57,320 bases of DNA from Thiosocius sp963719025 (GTDB lineage: Bacteria > Pseudomonadota > Gammaproteobacteria > Chromatiales > Chromatiaceae), in assembly GCA_963719025.1 (NCBI GenBank), contig CAVRBK010000077.1:1-57320 (forward strand). Reading direction: 5' to 3'. Position 1 is the stretch's first letter; the number at the start of each line of letters is the position of its first letter. This document shows positions 1 through 9,546 of this stretch, in pieces. Position numbers and translations under genes: made by a program. The notes beneath the pieces were generated by a model. That model had not been told where the DNA came from and ran no database searches. It worked only from the letters and a program-made list of their open reading frames with translations.

Positions 1-201
1 GTAACGCTGAATGGCAGAGATGATAGACAGCGAGTTAGGCGCACCGCCACAGCGCACGCACCTCACGCCCCAATCCGACTTATCCAGTCTTATGAATAGC
101 GTGCGCCCACAGGCTGGGCATTCGCCCAATTTAGCTCCCACCTCCCGCACATTGCTCATACGAAAAGCAGCTGCCAACTTCTTTGCCAAAGAGATACTCA
201 T
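1..201 (-). CDS. N-terminal fragment, zinc-ribbon protein, possibly a SAM-dependent methyltransferase (runs off the window)
   Basis: The frame is open from an ATG at 201 to the window edge (67 residues). Seen: two CxxC pairs, CPAC near residue 28 and CVRC near residue 49, spaced like a treble-clef or zinc-ribbon head. Such heads occur at the N-terminus of some class I methyltransferases in polysaccharide clusters; that link is my inference because the catalytic part is outside the window. The ATG shares its A with the TGA of the upstream WbsX-like gene (TGATG), so translation is probably coupled and the gene is the fourth seen in the minus-strand polysaccharide operon. A second in-frame ATG at 159 is possible but lacks the coupling. 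Confidence 0.5.
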   Translation of the reverse strand, partial: MSISLAKKLAAAFRMSNVREVGAKLGECPACGRTLFIRLDKSDWGVRCVRCGGAPNSLSIISAIQRY

Positions 202-1350
202 CAGGAATCACTTTGCATCGAACTCGAAGAATCCGTCGACATCTGATCTTTGATGGCTTCCAGAAATCCAGAACCGAACGTTTTATCCGGCTCCAGGTAT
301 GCGCCCTCAGCCCATTCATTCCATGCGTTGACGAAGACCAGCGGCTCTTGTGTCTTGTCTTCGCGCACTCGCTTTAGCTGCTTGTTGAGCCAGTAACCGA
401 AGCGTTCCGGTGTGGCGTTGTCCATGATCACGCCTTTGTGCTGCTTTCTTGGCGAATTGTCCCATCCGGTAAAGACGCCGCGGTACTGGATCGGGAAGCG
501 CTTCGGCGTGAGCAGGATACGCTTCCAAATGTAATCGTAATCAACGTGGATGACTTTATCGGCAAAGAACCTGGTGATAGCGTTTCAAGACTCGCAGATG
601 TAATCCCATCTTGAAACCCGGGTCCGAGAAGGTCCAGTGGTTTTGGTCTAAATGCATGGGTAGGGTAGAACTCCCGCACGCGCATCGGCATGGATGGAAG
701 CAAGCTCTTTCTGGCCAGTGAACGCCGTTAACATCGTCACGATGTGCAGGCCCGGCAAGCCGTCGCGTATGAGCCATGTCCTGCCACGTTTCGATCATGT
801 CGTTGACGTTGTCGATGGCGGATGCACGGTAGATCAGGAAGACCGGTTTGCCGTCCGACCTTGATCGCGCGACTGTCTTTAAATGCCGGCAAGAGATAGT
901 TGAAATGCGCGATCCATTCGTCTCGCGCACCATAGGCTTGAGGCATCAGCACATCCCGCTCTCGCCCATCCCAGGCCCGCGTCCATGGCTCATTCGCCCA
1001 GCACATGCAAAACGGCATGTCCGGCTCTTGTTGTTTCAGGAAGTTTTCTACCGGCTTTTCAAGCAGCAGTTTCCCATTGAACCAGTAGTGATAAGAAACA
1101 GAAACCCGTGAATGCCATGCGACTTGGCCAGTTCCGCCTGCTTTTTTATCACCTCGAGGTCTGTCGGATCGTAGTAGCCGAGTTCGTCGCCAGGCACTTT
1201 GGGCTGTCGGTGGCCGTTGAATAGGGGTTTGGCATTTTTTACGTTGACCCAGTCGGTAAAGCCCTTTCCCCACCATTCATCGTTCTCTCTTATCGGGTGA
1301 AATTGCGGCAAATAGAAGGCGATCAGCTTGGGAGAAATGTCAGCAATCAT
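201..1350 (-). CDS. WbsX-like glycoside hydrolase 99-like / glycosyltransferase, frameshifted
   Basis: About 380 residues once frames are joined. The N-terminus reads IAFYLPQFHPIRENDEWWG, the hallmark of the WbsX family (PF14307), followed by a HYWFNGK segment, a CWANEPWTRAWDG segment and, near the C-terminus, FVNAWNEWAEGAYLEPD. These blocks lie in at least three frames, so the gene carries several single-base indels (near 1110, 850-560 and 430). WbsX proteins are found in O-antigen and capsule loci; their chemistry is poorly defined and the fold resembles GH99 enzymes, so hydrolase or transferase activity is open. The start ATG at 1350 overlaps the stop of the upstream GT4 gene by four bases (ATGA). 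Confidence 0.8.
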
Positions 1351-2517
1351 ACTTGTTTCACTTTATGCGAGCCCCTCAGCATCAAGAGAAGCTCCCGAAT
1401 CAGGGCCCTTCCGATATCACCGGGATGGAAGGGCTCAAGGGTTGGTATCTCTGTTCGCGGCGCGGGGTCGCGTTTTAACTGTGCCGCCAGTTCAATCACT
1501 GCATCGTACAATGCTTGCGGATTGCCTGGAGGGACCAGCATCAGCCCCCTGGAGGGTACGAGCAGTTCGCGAATCGCCGGCGTGTCTGCCGTAATGAGCG
1601 GCTTCTTCGCCAGCAGAATTTGAAAGACCTTGTTTGGGATCACGCGCGCAGCCTTTTCTGTCGTGCCAAAAATGCCGAGGCAAATGTCCGCCTGTTGAAT
1701 ATGCTGGACGCAGTTCCTCGGTAAGGCACCCAATCATCCCATACAAGCTGGTGCGGGCGCAGTCTGTCAATGAGCGCCTTGATTCGAACAGCTTCCTGTC
1801 CTCGACCGACAATTCGCCATTCGATCTCGTCAGCCGATAGGGCCGCCGCCTCAACTATGGTTTCGATACCGTGGAGGGGAATAAACTGCCCATAAAAAAG
1901 TACCCGAATTGGGGCTTTCCCGGTGATTTGCGTAGCTTCAGGGGACTTTGACCCGTCGAAGACTTCGGGCTCAGCGCCAACAAGAACACTTCCTATTTGT
2001 CTCGACTCTGGCGATACGTCTTCGAGAAATAATCGGCATGCGCCTTCGTATCGGTGATCGACCTGTCCGCAGCGTGGCAGCCTAGCCATTCCGCGAACCA
2101 TAAAACTCTTGCGACTGGACTGGTTTTGCCGACCAGTTGCCGGTCTTCAACGACGGTGTTGTAGATCGAAAGAATGCATCGAGAACGACGGGGGTTCGCC
2201 TGAGTTTGGCAAATGGCCAAAGCACCAGAATATCGATCAATCCCAGGTATCCGACAATTACAACGTCGTGCTTTGGCGCCCTGAGGTAGCGCCAAATCAA
2301 TATCGGATAGATCGCAATAAGTCGTAATGCAATCCACACCTTCGGAATCACACCACGCACTTGACTCTTGTCGTCCACTCCCTTCCACAGATCGAAGTGA
2401 CATTGCGAAACTGCGACGCCATTTTCTTGCTAGCCCGCGAATCAGGATTCGTGGCACGCGAGGCTTTCCCAGGTCGTAGGTTCCCCAGAAAAGCAACATG
2501 TTGGACTGAGACATCAT
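1347..2517 (-). CDS. Glycosyltransferase family 4 (GT-B fold), frameshifted
   Basis: Joined frames give about 390 residues: an N-terminal Rossmann half (MLLFWGTYDLGKPRV; later VVIVGYLGLIDILVLWPFAK) and a C-terminal donor-binding half with IRVLFYGQFIPLHGIETIV, EWRIVGRGQE and a phosphate-loop region ending IPNKVFQILLAKKPLITAD. This order is that of GT4-type retaining transferases using nucleotide sugars. The first part, the middle and the last part sit in different frames (breaks near 2400, 2140, 2010 and 1720). Likely start is the ATG at 2517, whose ATGATG overlaps the TGA of the GT2 gene upstream. Cytoplasmic, adding a sugar to the glycan made by the operon; donor and acceptor cannot be read from sequence. 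Confidence 0.8.
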
Positions 2518-3484
2518 CCTGGCCTGCTGTCATCTTCCTGCTTATGGCTTTCAATTCCATTCGCCGAACACGCTCCAAGCGTCATTTCCAGCAATTGCCG
2601 GTTGAACGAGATCAGGTCGGCAACCAGGCCGGCGAGATAGGCGATAAAGCCCATCAGCAACAGCACGCCGCCAAGCACCAGCGACTGGAGGTGTCCATCG
2701 CCGCCGCTGGTGAAGTAGAAATACAGGAAGCGCACGATCGGGATCAGGCCCAGCAACAGTCAGGAAGGTGCCGATATAAAAGAACACCTTCAGCGGCTGG
2801 TACATCGCGTACATGCGCACGATGGTGCTGACCTGGCGCTGAATGAAGGCCGGGATGCTCTTGAACAGTCGCGATTCGCGTGTCTTCGGATTGGTGCCCA
2901 CCGGCACCGAGACTACGGCCATGTCCTTCTTGCCGGCCTGGATGACGGTCTCGATGGTGTAGCTGAACGACGAGACGATATTGGTTCGTATTGCCGCCTC
3001 GCGCGAGAAGGCGCGAAAGCCGCTGACCGCATCCGGCACCCAGATACCGGCCAGCTTCCGCACGACGCCACTGCCCAGCCATTGCAGGAGTTTTTTGCCC
3101 GCGAGAAGTGTGCAATCTTGCGTGTCTGCCGATCGCCGATCACGATATCGGCACGTGCCATCGAGCACCGGCTCGACCAGCTTGGCGATATCGGCACCGG
3201 CATACTGGTTGTCACCGTCGGTGTTGACGATGATGTCGGCACCTGCCTGCAGACAGGCATCCAGCCCACGGCGAAATGTTCGCGCAAGACCCATGTTCTT
3301 CTTGTTGCGCACGATGTGATCGACGCCGATCTCCCGCGCCACTTCGATCGTGCGGTCGGTGCTGCCGTCGTCGATGATCAGGATTTCGACTTCGTCGATG
3401 CCATCGATCGCCGTGGAATGTCGGCCACCGTCTGCGGTAGCGTTGCTCTTCGTTGAAGCAGGGAATTTGTACAATAACCTTCAT
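2514..3484 (-). CDS. Membrane-anchored glycosyltransferase family 2 (DPM1/polyprenyl-phosphate type), frameshifted
   Basis: About 320 residues. N-terminal GT-A domain: KVIVQIPCFNEE, then EILIIDDGSTDRTIEVA, the metal-binding NTDGDNQY block, and VSGFRAFSRE typical of dolichyl- or undecaprenyl-phosphate hexosyltransferases. Two hydrophobic helices follow (around KVFFYIGTFLTVAGLIPIV and LVLGGVLLLMGFIAYLAGL), placing the C-terminus in the inner membrane. Inferred role: charge undecaprenyl phosphate with a sugar or start/extend the glycan. Frame breaks near 3440, 3110, 2760 and 2570; the last is followed by a compensating break, so the TGA at 2514 is the likely stop. Start chosen at ATG 3484; an ATG at 3508 is also possible. 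First gene of the visible operon. Confidence 0.82.
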
Positions 3485-3707
3485 AGGAATCCCGTCGTTC
3501 GCCGACATAGTCTTTCACTCAACAACGGCAACGAATGCTTGCAACAGACGCAAATTGCCGGGAGTGCGCAGATCTGTATTTTTAACGCCTTTATCAAGTT
3601 GGGATGCGGGCCAGCGACACAAAATTCTGTCCCGATGACCCATGGCGATGGAGAATGGGCTCAGCAATCCGTGTCACTCCTCGCCGATGTTCGGCCATTT
3701 CTCTCGA

Positions 3708-4488
3708 TCAATCCATAATCTCGCCAAAAAACCCCTGCATCCGCCCCCACGACCGCTCATCCGCCCGCTGGTCGTACTTCAGGTTGCCGATCCCGAACGA
3801 ACCGGCATCCGGGTTGGTGAAGCCGTGACGGACGTCACCGCCATAGGTGTTCATCTCCCAGACCGCACCGGACTCTTCGAGCTTGTTGCGGAAGTTGGTG
3901 ACGACCTCGGGCGCGACAAAGCTGTCGGCCTGACCGTGCAGGACCAGAATCTGCGGGCCGATCTTGCCCTTGGCCTCTTCCGGCGCGGCCGGCAGTGCGC
4001 CGTGGAAGCTGACCACGCCCTTGACCGGCGCATTCGACATAGGCCATCTGCAGCACCGTGGCGCCGCCGAAGCAGTAGCCGATCGCCGCCAGGTTGTCGC
4101 CGGCGACCATGCCGCTGGCCTTGAGCTGGTCGAGTCCCAGCAGCGCACGCGCGCGCCAGCCCTCGACGTCGGCGGTCACCTCCTGCATCCAGGTCTTGGC
4201 CTGGTCGGGCTTGTCGGTGACCTGCCCGTCGCCGTACATGTCGGCGGCAAACGCGACGTAGCCCAGCTCGGCCAGCATGTGGGCGCGCTTCTTCGCATAG
4301 TCGTTCAGGCCCCACCACTCGTGGATCACCAGTACGCCGGGGCGCTGTCCCTCGATGGCATCGTCCCAGTACAGGTATCCGGTCAACGGGGTTTCGTCGT
4401 CCTTGTACTCGATCGCCTTGGACTGCACCGCAGCCAGACTGACGCTGTTCAACAGCATGAGGATAAGACCGGTTGACAATGCTCTCAT
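3708..4488 (-). CDS. Exported dienelactone hydrolase family protein, one frameshift
   Basis: About 259 residues. ATG at 4488 is preceded by GAGAG and opens a signal peptide (LSTGLILMLLNSVSLAA), so the protein is probably periplasmic. The alpha/beta-hydrolase core follows: LVIHEWWGLN, the nucleophile elbow GYCFGGA with the catalytic Cys of this family, ILVLHGQADSFV carrying the acid, and YGGDVRHGFTNP carrying the catalytic His. All three catalytic positions are intact. A single indel near 4040 splits the elbow from the acid/His half. Family members open cyclic esters or hydrolyse other small esters; no neighbouring aromatic-degradation gene supports a specific substrate. Confidence 0.85.
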
Positions 4489-4559
4489 ATGCCATCTCTC
4501 CTGAATGTGAGCTGCCCTTGGGGCGGCGAGGTTCGAGCGCGCATTATGCCGTCGAACGG

Positions 4560-5183
4560 TCAGCCGGAACCAGTGATCATTGCCGCCCATGCCGGATGCG
4601 CCGCAATCAGCTCGCAGCGCATCCTGCAACAGCGATTTCCCGGGCTCGACTGCGATGCCAGGTGGAGGCGCCGGACGGGTGCGGCAGCGCGATCAGGTCC
4701 AGCGCCCTGCCCTCGAGCTGACCCGGTGCTGCCTGCCGATCACATCCACCAGCCTGTTCGCCGGCGAGAAACTGCTCGATCGCGAGTTTGCCGACCGGGA
4801 TCAGCAGCTCGGGCTGCAGCAGGTTCAGTTCGGCATCCAGCCATGTCGCGCAGTTGGCGATCTCGTCGCGGTTCGGCACCCGGTCGCCACCCTTCGGCTT
4901 TTTACCCGGAAAACAGCGACATACCGCGGCCATGTAGACGCGCTGGCGAAACGCCTGCTCATCGATGCCGATCTGTTCGAACCAGCCGAACAGGGTCTTG
5001 CCCGCCGTCCAGGCGAAGGGTCGACCCAATTCGCCCTCTTTGCCGCCCGGCGCCTGGCCGATCAGCATGAGCGGCGACAGGCTGGGCTGGCCGACCACGA
5101 CCGGCCCGACCATCTGTGCACAACGGCGACATGCCGAGCAGCTCGGCCTGGTGCCGTTGCAAGGCTTGAAGACGCGGATTCAT
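4560..5183 (-). CDS. Uracil-DNA glycosylase family protein (Fe-S type), frameshifted
   Basis: About 207 residues after correction. Visible: LMLIGQAPGGKEGELGRPF with the family GQAPG motif, then WTAGKTLFGWF, YMAAVCRCFPGK, a C-terminal half with LIPVGKLAIEQFL and the IALPHPSGAS motif containing the catalytic-site His. This belongs to the superfamily of uracil-DNA glycosylases with a cluster-type core (Udg4/5-like), excising uracil from DNA. Breaks: a missing base near 5112, and two extra bases between 4605 and 4645 that hide the real C-terminus; removing them gives an ending LIAAHPAWAAMITGSG and a stop at 4560. Start ATG 5183 (GTG 5186 also in frame). Divergent from the small membrane gene at 5234. 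Confidence 0.75.
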
Positions 5184-5233
5184 CACGACACACTGATCCG
5201 ATTCGATTTCGCTGTTGATTCAAGGGGTTTTCC

Positions 5234-5440
5234 ATGCAGGCGGTACTCGGTCTCGGCGTCGTCGGGCTTTTTCTGCTCGCGATCATCTGGTGGCTGCCGG
5301 TCATCCTGATCCTGCGTTCGAAAAAGACCAACGGCACCGAAAAGCTCGTCTGGATCGTGTTGATCTTTTTCTTTTCCTGGTTCAGCTGGCTGCTGTACCT
5401 GCTGGTCGCGCCGGTCGGCCAACGGGTCGACGGGCGCTGA
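5234..5440 (+). CDS. Small inner-membrane protein, PLDc_N-like
   Basis: 68 residues with two hydrophobic helices, VLGLGVVGLFLLAIIWWLPV and WIVLIFFFSWFSWLLYLLVA, separated by a short charged turn (RSKKTNGTEK). The two-helix, Trp-rich pattern matches the phospholipase-D N-terminal-like (PLDc_N) small protein family seen alone or fused to cardiolipin synthases. The charged loop suggests a helical hairpin in the inner membrane. The phosphodiesterase gene starts 3 bases after its stop, so the two are cotranscribed. Function unknown. Confidence 0.65.
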   Translation: MQAVLGLGVVGLFLLAIIWWLPVILILRSKKTNGTEKLVWIVLIFFFSWFSWLLYLLVAPVGQRVDGR

Positions 5441-5443
5441 GAC

Positions 5444-5977
5444 GTGCCCGGGGCGACGCGCGTTCTTCTGTTATCGGACACCCACGGTCGGATCCATCCA
5501 CGCATTCTCGGGCTGGCCCGGCAATGCCAGATGGTCGTGCATGCCGGCGATATCGGCCACCCGTCGGTACTGGATGAACTGGGATCGACCGGTGTGCCAG
5601 TACACGCGGTGAGTGGCAACAACGACACACCGGGCAAATGGCCGGTTTCGGCGCTGACGACACTGCAGCGACTGCCCGCATCAATTGACCTGGCGTTGCC
5701 GGGTGGCACGCTGGCGGTCGAGCATGGCCACCGCGCCAACCCGGTTGCCCGGCGCCACGACCGACTGCGCGAACGCCACCCGGACGCACGCCTTATCCTG
5801 TACGGCCACAGCCACAGGCAGACCATCGACCAGCAACGCCAGCCCTGGGTCGTCAACCCCGGGGCGGCCGGCCGCAGTCGCACCTACGGCGGCCCCTCGT
5901 GCGTCATGCTGCACGCAACCAGCGCAAGCTGGCGGCTGGAGCCGTTCCGCTTCGACCTGTCGGACTGGGTCTTGTAG
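5444..5977 (+). CDS. Metallophosphoesterase, YfcE/MJ0936 family
   Basis: 177 residues from a GTG at 5444. The calcineurin-like metal site is complete: LLSDTHG (Asp, His), VHAGDIG (Asp), SGNND (Asn, Asp), then VEHGH and LYGHSHRQ, ending with the typical PWVVNPGAAG block. Proteins of this size and motif order are YfcE/MJ0936-type phosphodiesterases that act on model phosphodiesters or cyclic nucleotides; the physiological substrate is unsettled. Cytoplasmic. It follows the small membrane protein with a 3-base gap and no frame problems are seen. Confidence 0.88.
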   Translation: MPGATRVLLLSDTHGRIHPRILGLARQCQMVVHAGDIGHPSVLDELGSTGVPVHAVSGNNDTPGKWPVSALTTLQRLPASIDLALPGGTLAVEHGHRANPVARRHDRLRERHPDARLILYGHSHRQTIDQQRQPWVVNPGAAGRSRTYGGPSCVMLHATSASWRLEPFRFDLSDWVL

Positions 5978-6003
5978 ACCAGCCAGCCACCAGGCTACCC
6001 AAG

Positions 6004-7437
6004 CTATCGGCGCTGCAGGATCCGACGATATTCGACATCGTCGGACGATCCGAATGCACCGTCCGGCCCGGACGAGATCAGCTTGTAGCCCTTGCCGTCC
6101 GACTGATAATCGATCCGGTTGCCCCAGCCATCGAGCAGGCCATCGTCATCCAGCGACAACGAGGTCGCGATCTGCCCGATATCCAGCGCGGCCGCATCAA
6201 TCGAGCTCCCGGCATCCACCAGCCAGGCGTTCACCCGCTGCCCGAGCACGCGCAGCTTGTTGCGCGTCGCCACCCACTTGTTTTCGTTCGCCAGCAGGTC
6301 GGTCTGGATCTCCGGTGGCTTGTCACCTGCCGGCACGGGCAACGCCGGCGGCGGCGGCAGGTTTTCCGGCGTGCTGTACAGAGCCGGCCCCTGGTACACC
6401 GCGGCGTAAAGCGAATCGACCGTGCTCCAGGTCAGCATCGAGGTCACGATCGCCATGACGATTCCGACAAAAGCCGAGGTTCGACTGGTGCCCCCACGGG
6501 TTGCGATATCGATATCCGAGGCATAGGTCGGCGACATGCGATGCAGCAGCGCGATCGTATTGCGCGAATGACGGCAGTACAGGCTTTTCAGCGCGGCCGG
6601 CCAGAACACCCGGTTGGCGATCAGCAGCGCGATGCCGAGATAGGTCAGCTTGTCGGAGATCCCTTCTTTCGTGCCGAGAATGATCAGCAGCACCGGCAGG
6701 AAGATCTCGGTGACAAAGATCACCAGCCCCCAGGCCCACATCTTGCGATACAGCGCCCACAGGAAGGGGCTGAAGACCGCCCCCCAGGTCCACGACAGCC
6801 GACCGAGCACACGCTGGCCCACCGTCATCTTTTCGCAGGCGTGGATCAGGTGCTCAGAGTGCGTACCCATGAACAGCCGCAGGTGAAATTCCTCGCTGGG
6901 CGTGCTGTCGCCCTCGTCCAGCCACTGGTCACGCCATCCGTCATTGACGTCTTTGTGCACATCACGGCGGGCATACGGGGATTGGCGCGCCGGTTTGGCC
7001 GCCGGCGCGGGCTTGGCTACCGGCGGCGCCCCGGTAGACGCCGGCGTCCCCCGGTTGAACTGCGAGAACAGCACGCCGCATTCGTCGCAACTCTCGGCGA
7101 CCAGCTGCTCGTGACCGCAGGCCGGGCAATGCATCAGGCCGGCGGCATCGAGCTCCCGGTGGACCGGCGGCGACAACACCGCAACCGCCACCTCCGCGCC
7201 CTCCGCCAGTCTGTCCACCCTCACCCGCGCGCCCATCTGCTCGAGACGCCGCTGCAGCCCCAGGGCCTGGTCCGCGTCCATTGCGCCGCCAACCGGACAG
7301 CCCCCGTTGCCGAACACGCGCACCAACTCGCCGGCCGACACCTCGAAAAAGCGGCTCAAGGCGGCAATCACGGCCTCGCGGGAAAAACCGGCCTTCACAT
7401 CGCCGGTCAGAACGACCCGATACTCCGGTCTATCCAT
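6004..7437 (-). CDS. Zinc-ribbon membrane protein, DUF2628-like, with type II pseudopilin-like C-terminus
   Basis: 477 residues, intact frame. N-terminal ~90 residues form a small alpha/beta region with a Gly-Gly-Cys-Pro motif; next a zinc ribbon (CPACGHEQLVAESCDEC, about 105-121); a Pro/Ala linker; a membrane section with several helices (around WGLVIFVTEIFLPVLLIILG, LTYLGIALLIANRVFWPAAL and FVGIVMAIVTSMLTWSTV); and a C-terminal domain ending in DGWGNRIDYQSDGKGYKLIS, SGPDGAFGSSDD. That last block is the calcium-site beta-region of GspG-type major pseudopilins. DUF2628 proteins are uncharacterised membrane proteins. Start ATG 7437 chosen over an in-frame TTG at 7452. Function unknown; the mixture of parts is noteworthy. 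Confidence 0.7.
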   Translation of the reverse strand: MDRPEYRVVLTGDVKAGFSREAVIAALSRFFEVSAGELVRVFGNGGCPVGGAMDADQALGLQRRLEQMGARVRVDRLAEGAEVAVAVLSPPVHRELDAAGLMHCPACGHEQLVAESCDECGVLFSQFNRGTPASTGAPPVAKPAPAAKPARQSPYARRDVHKDVNDGWRDQWLDEGDSTPSEEFHLRLFMGTHSEHLIHACEKMTVGQRVLGRLSWTWGAVFSPFLWALYRKMWAWGLVIFVTEIFLPVLLIILGTKEGISDKLTYLGIALLIANRVFWPAALKSLYCRHSRNTIALLHRMSPTYASDIDIATRGGTSRTSAFVGIVMAIVTSMLTWSTVDSLYAAVYQGPALYSTPENLPPPPALPVPAGDKPPEIQTDLLANENKWVATRNKLRVLGQRVNAWLVDAGSSIDAAALDIGQIATSLSLDDDGLLDGWGNRIDYQSDGKGYKLISSGPDGAFGSSDDVEYRRILQRR

Positions 7438-7617
7438 GGCGCTGCGCCCCAACGATGCCGGCCCGGCAAGTGGCTGACGCCCGTCCCATAAAACTCATCA
7501 TCGGTCGATTCCTGTTAACGCTTCGATCCTTTCGGCGGCACAGTATACCGGTTGCATCGGGTCGGACGTGCGACTGCCGCGCGCGCAGCCAGAGCAACAT
7601 GCCGATAGAATCCCCGC

Positions 7618-8365
7618 ATGACCAGGCAGACAATTACCACTCCCCCGAAATCGCTGCTGCGCAAGGTCGGCCGCGCCATCGCCGACTACGCCATGATCCG
7701 CGACGGTGACCGCATCCTGCTCGGCGTGTCCGGCGGCAAGGATTCGCTCAGCCTGCTGCTGATTCTGCGGCATCTGCAGCGCTATGCGCCGGTCCGCTTC
7801 GAGCTCGGGGTGATCACCGTCGACCCCGAGGTCGATGGTTTCGACCCCTCATCGCTGACCGACTATTACGACGCCCTGGGGGTTCCCTGGCACTACCGGC
7901 AGCAGCCGATCATGGAGCAGGCCAAGACCCGCCTCGACGGCGATTCGTTCTGCGCCTACTGCGCGCGCATGAAGCGCGGCATCATGTACACCACCTGCCG
8001 TGACCACGGCTACAACGTGCTGGCCCTGGCCCAGCATCTCGACGACCTGGCCGAGAGCTTCCTGATGTCGGCCTTCCATCAGGGCAAGCTCGGCACCATG
8101 AAGGCGCACTACACCAACGACGCCGGCGACCTGCGCGTCATCCGCCCACTGGTCTACGCCCGCGAGACCCAGACCGCCGCCTTCGCGGCCGCGGCGCAAC
8201 TGCCGATCATCCCGGACTCCTGCCCGGCCTGTTTCAGCGCGCCGACCCAACGGGCACACATGAAAGCCCTGCTGGCCGGCGAGGAACGCGGGCATCGCCA
8301 ACCTGTTCGCCAACCTGCTGCACGCCATGCGCCCGCTGATGGGTGATCGGGTGGATAAACCCTGA
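7618..8365 (+). CDS. TtcA-family tRNA 2-thiolation protein, one frameshift near the C-terminus
   Basis: About 248 residues. ATG 7618; N-terminal KVGRAIADYAMIRDGDRILL then the PP-loop ATP-binding motif GVSGGKDS, a first CxxC (CAYCARMKRG, about residue 105), LAQHLDDLAESFLM, and a second Cys pair CPACF. This is the layout of TtcA enzymes, which adenylate C32 of tRNA and use a [4Fe-4S] cluster held by the Cys pairs to insert sulfur. It is shorter than E. coli TtcA (311) and the first Cys motif differs (CAYC, not CxLC), so it may be a subfamily with another target base. One extra G near 8290 shifts the end; corrected it runs through NLFANLLHAMRPLMG to a TGA at 8363. Confidence 0.78.
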
Positions 8366-8503
8366 CCTGGCGGGCCGCGTCAATCGAACCGCCGGTGGTG
8401 CGGCCGCGCTTGCCGGTGACCCACGCGTGAAAGGCCGCTGCCCGGAGAGGCAGAAACCTTCGGGGTTCCCTCCGTCTCGGGAACAACCGCCAGACCCCAA
8501 CAT

Positions 8504-9457
8504 TCAGTTGACAAGATTCCTTGCGCTGCCGGCCAGAAACGCGCGGATATTCTCCACCGTCTGATCGACCGCATTCTGCCGCGCCTGCCGACCGGCCCAG
8601 GCGGAGTGCGGCGTGACGATCAGGTTCGGGATATCGTCGGCCAGCAGCGGATGTCCCGGCGGGGGCGGCTCCACGTCGAGCACGTCGATGCCGGCACCGC
8701 CGATCTCGCCGCGGCGCAGGGCGTCGGCCAGCGCGACATTGTCGACCACCGCGCCGCGCGAGGTATTGATCAGCAGCGCGGTCGGTTTCATCCGCGCCAG
8801 GGCCGCCTCGTCGATCAGCTGATGGGTGCTGTCCAGCAGCGGGACATGCAGGGTCAGCACGTCCGCCGCCTCCAGCACCTGCTCGAACGGGTAGCGACCC
8901 GCCGCCACCCCGCCGCCCGGGCGCTGCGACACCAGCACCTGCATGCCGAATGCCTCGGCGATGCGCGCCACCCCCTGGCCCAGTTCGCCAAACCCGACGA
9001 TCCCCAGGGTCATGCCGCGCAGTTCGCGCACCGGGTAGTCGAGCAGGCAGAACTGCGCACTGCGACTCCATTCGCCTGCGCGCACCGCCGCGTTGTAGTC
9101 GAACAGGCGGGTGTGATGGGCCAGCATCAGGGCGAAAACGTGCTGCACCACGCTGTCGGTGGCGTAGGCGACGATATTGCAGACCGGGATGCCCAGGTCA
9201 CGCGCCGTCTCGATCGCCACGTTGTTGTAGCCGGTCGCGGTCAGGCAGATCAGCTTCAGGTTCGGCGCCGCCTGCAGCAGGAGGTCGTCGAGCACCACCT
9301 TGTTGGTGACGACGATCTCGGCATCGCCGATATGCGCCAGGCGCTCATCGGCGCCGGTTGCGGGATAGGTCCGCCAGTCATCGAGCAGGTCGGCAAACGC
9401 ACTCAGGTCGAGATCCTTTTCGGCCAGGCTGGCCAGATCGAGAAAGACACCGCGCAT
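8504..9457 (-). CDS. hprA: D-2-hydroxyacid dehydrogenase, glycerate dehydrogenase / hydroxypyruvate reductase type
   Basis: 317 residues, intact. Two-domain D-isomer-specific NAD-dependent dehydrogenase: substrate-domain LICLTATGYNNVAIETA near residue 90, NAD-binding GIVGFGELGQG near 152, INTSRGAVVD with the catalytic Arg near 232, the catalytic Glu in the VLDVEPPPPGHPLL block, and the catalytic His in VTPHSAW near 290. The family reduces hydroxypyruvate or glyoxylate to D-glycerate or glycolate. The TGYNNVAI sequence is characteristic of the glycerate dehydrogenase branch, so HprA is a fair name, although substrate cannot be proven from sequence. Stands alone; the flanking 140 bases on the 3' side hold nothing obvious. 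Confidence 0.86.
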   Translation of the reverse strand: MRGVFLDLASLAEKDLDLSAFADLLDDWRTYPATGADERLAHIGDAEIVVTNKVVLDDLLLQAAPNLKLICLTATGYNNVAIETARDLGIPVCNIVAYATDSVVQHVFALMLAHHTRLFDYNAAVRAGEWSRSAQFCLLDYPVRELRGMTLGIVGFGELGQGVARIAEAFGMQVLVSQRPGGGVAAGRYPFEQVLEAADVLTLHVPLLDSTHQLIDEAALARMKPTALLINTSRGAVVDNVALADALRRGEIGGAGIDVLDVEPPPPGHPLLADDIPNLIVTPHSAWAGRQARQNAVDQTVENIRAFLAGSARNLVN

Positions 9458-9546
9458 GGGTCACTCCAGAAAGCCTCACAGAGGCCCACGCTAACACGCG
9501 GCGGTCATGCGGAAAATGCATCGGACCGCCGCGCCGATGCCCCGGC

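Noticed and set aside
5062..5883. Long minus-strand open frame
   Set aside because: It runs antisense to the membrane-protein/phosphodiesterase genes, is Arg/Ser/Pro-rich and has no motif; a GC-rich shadow.
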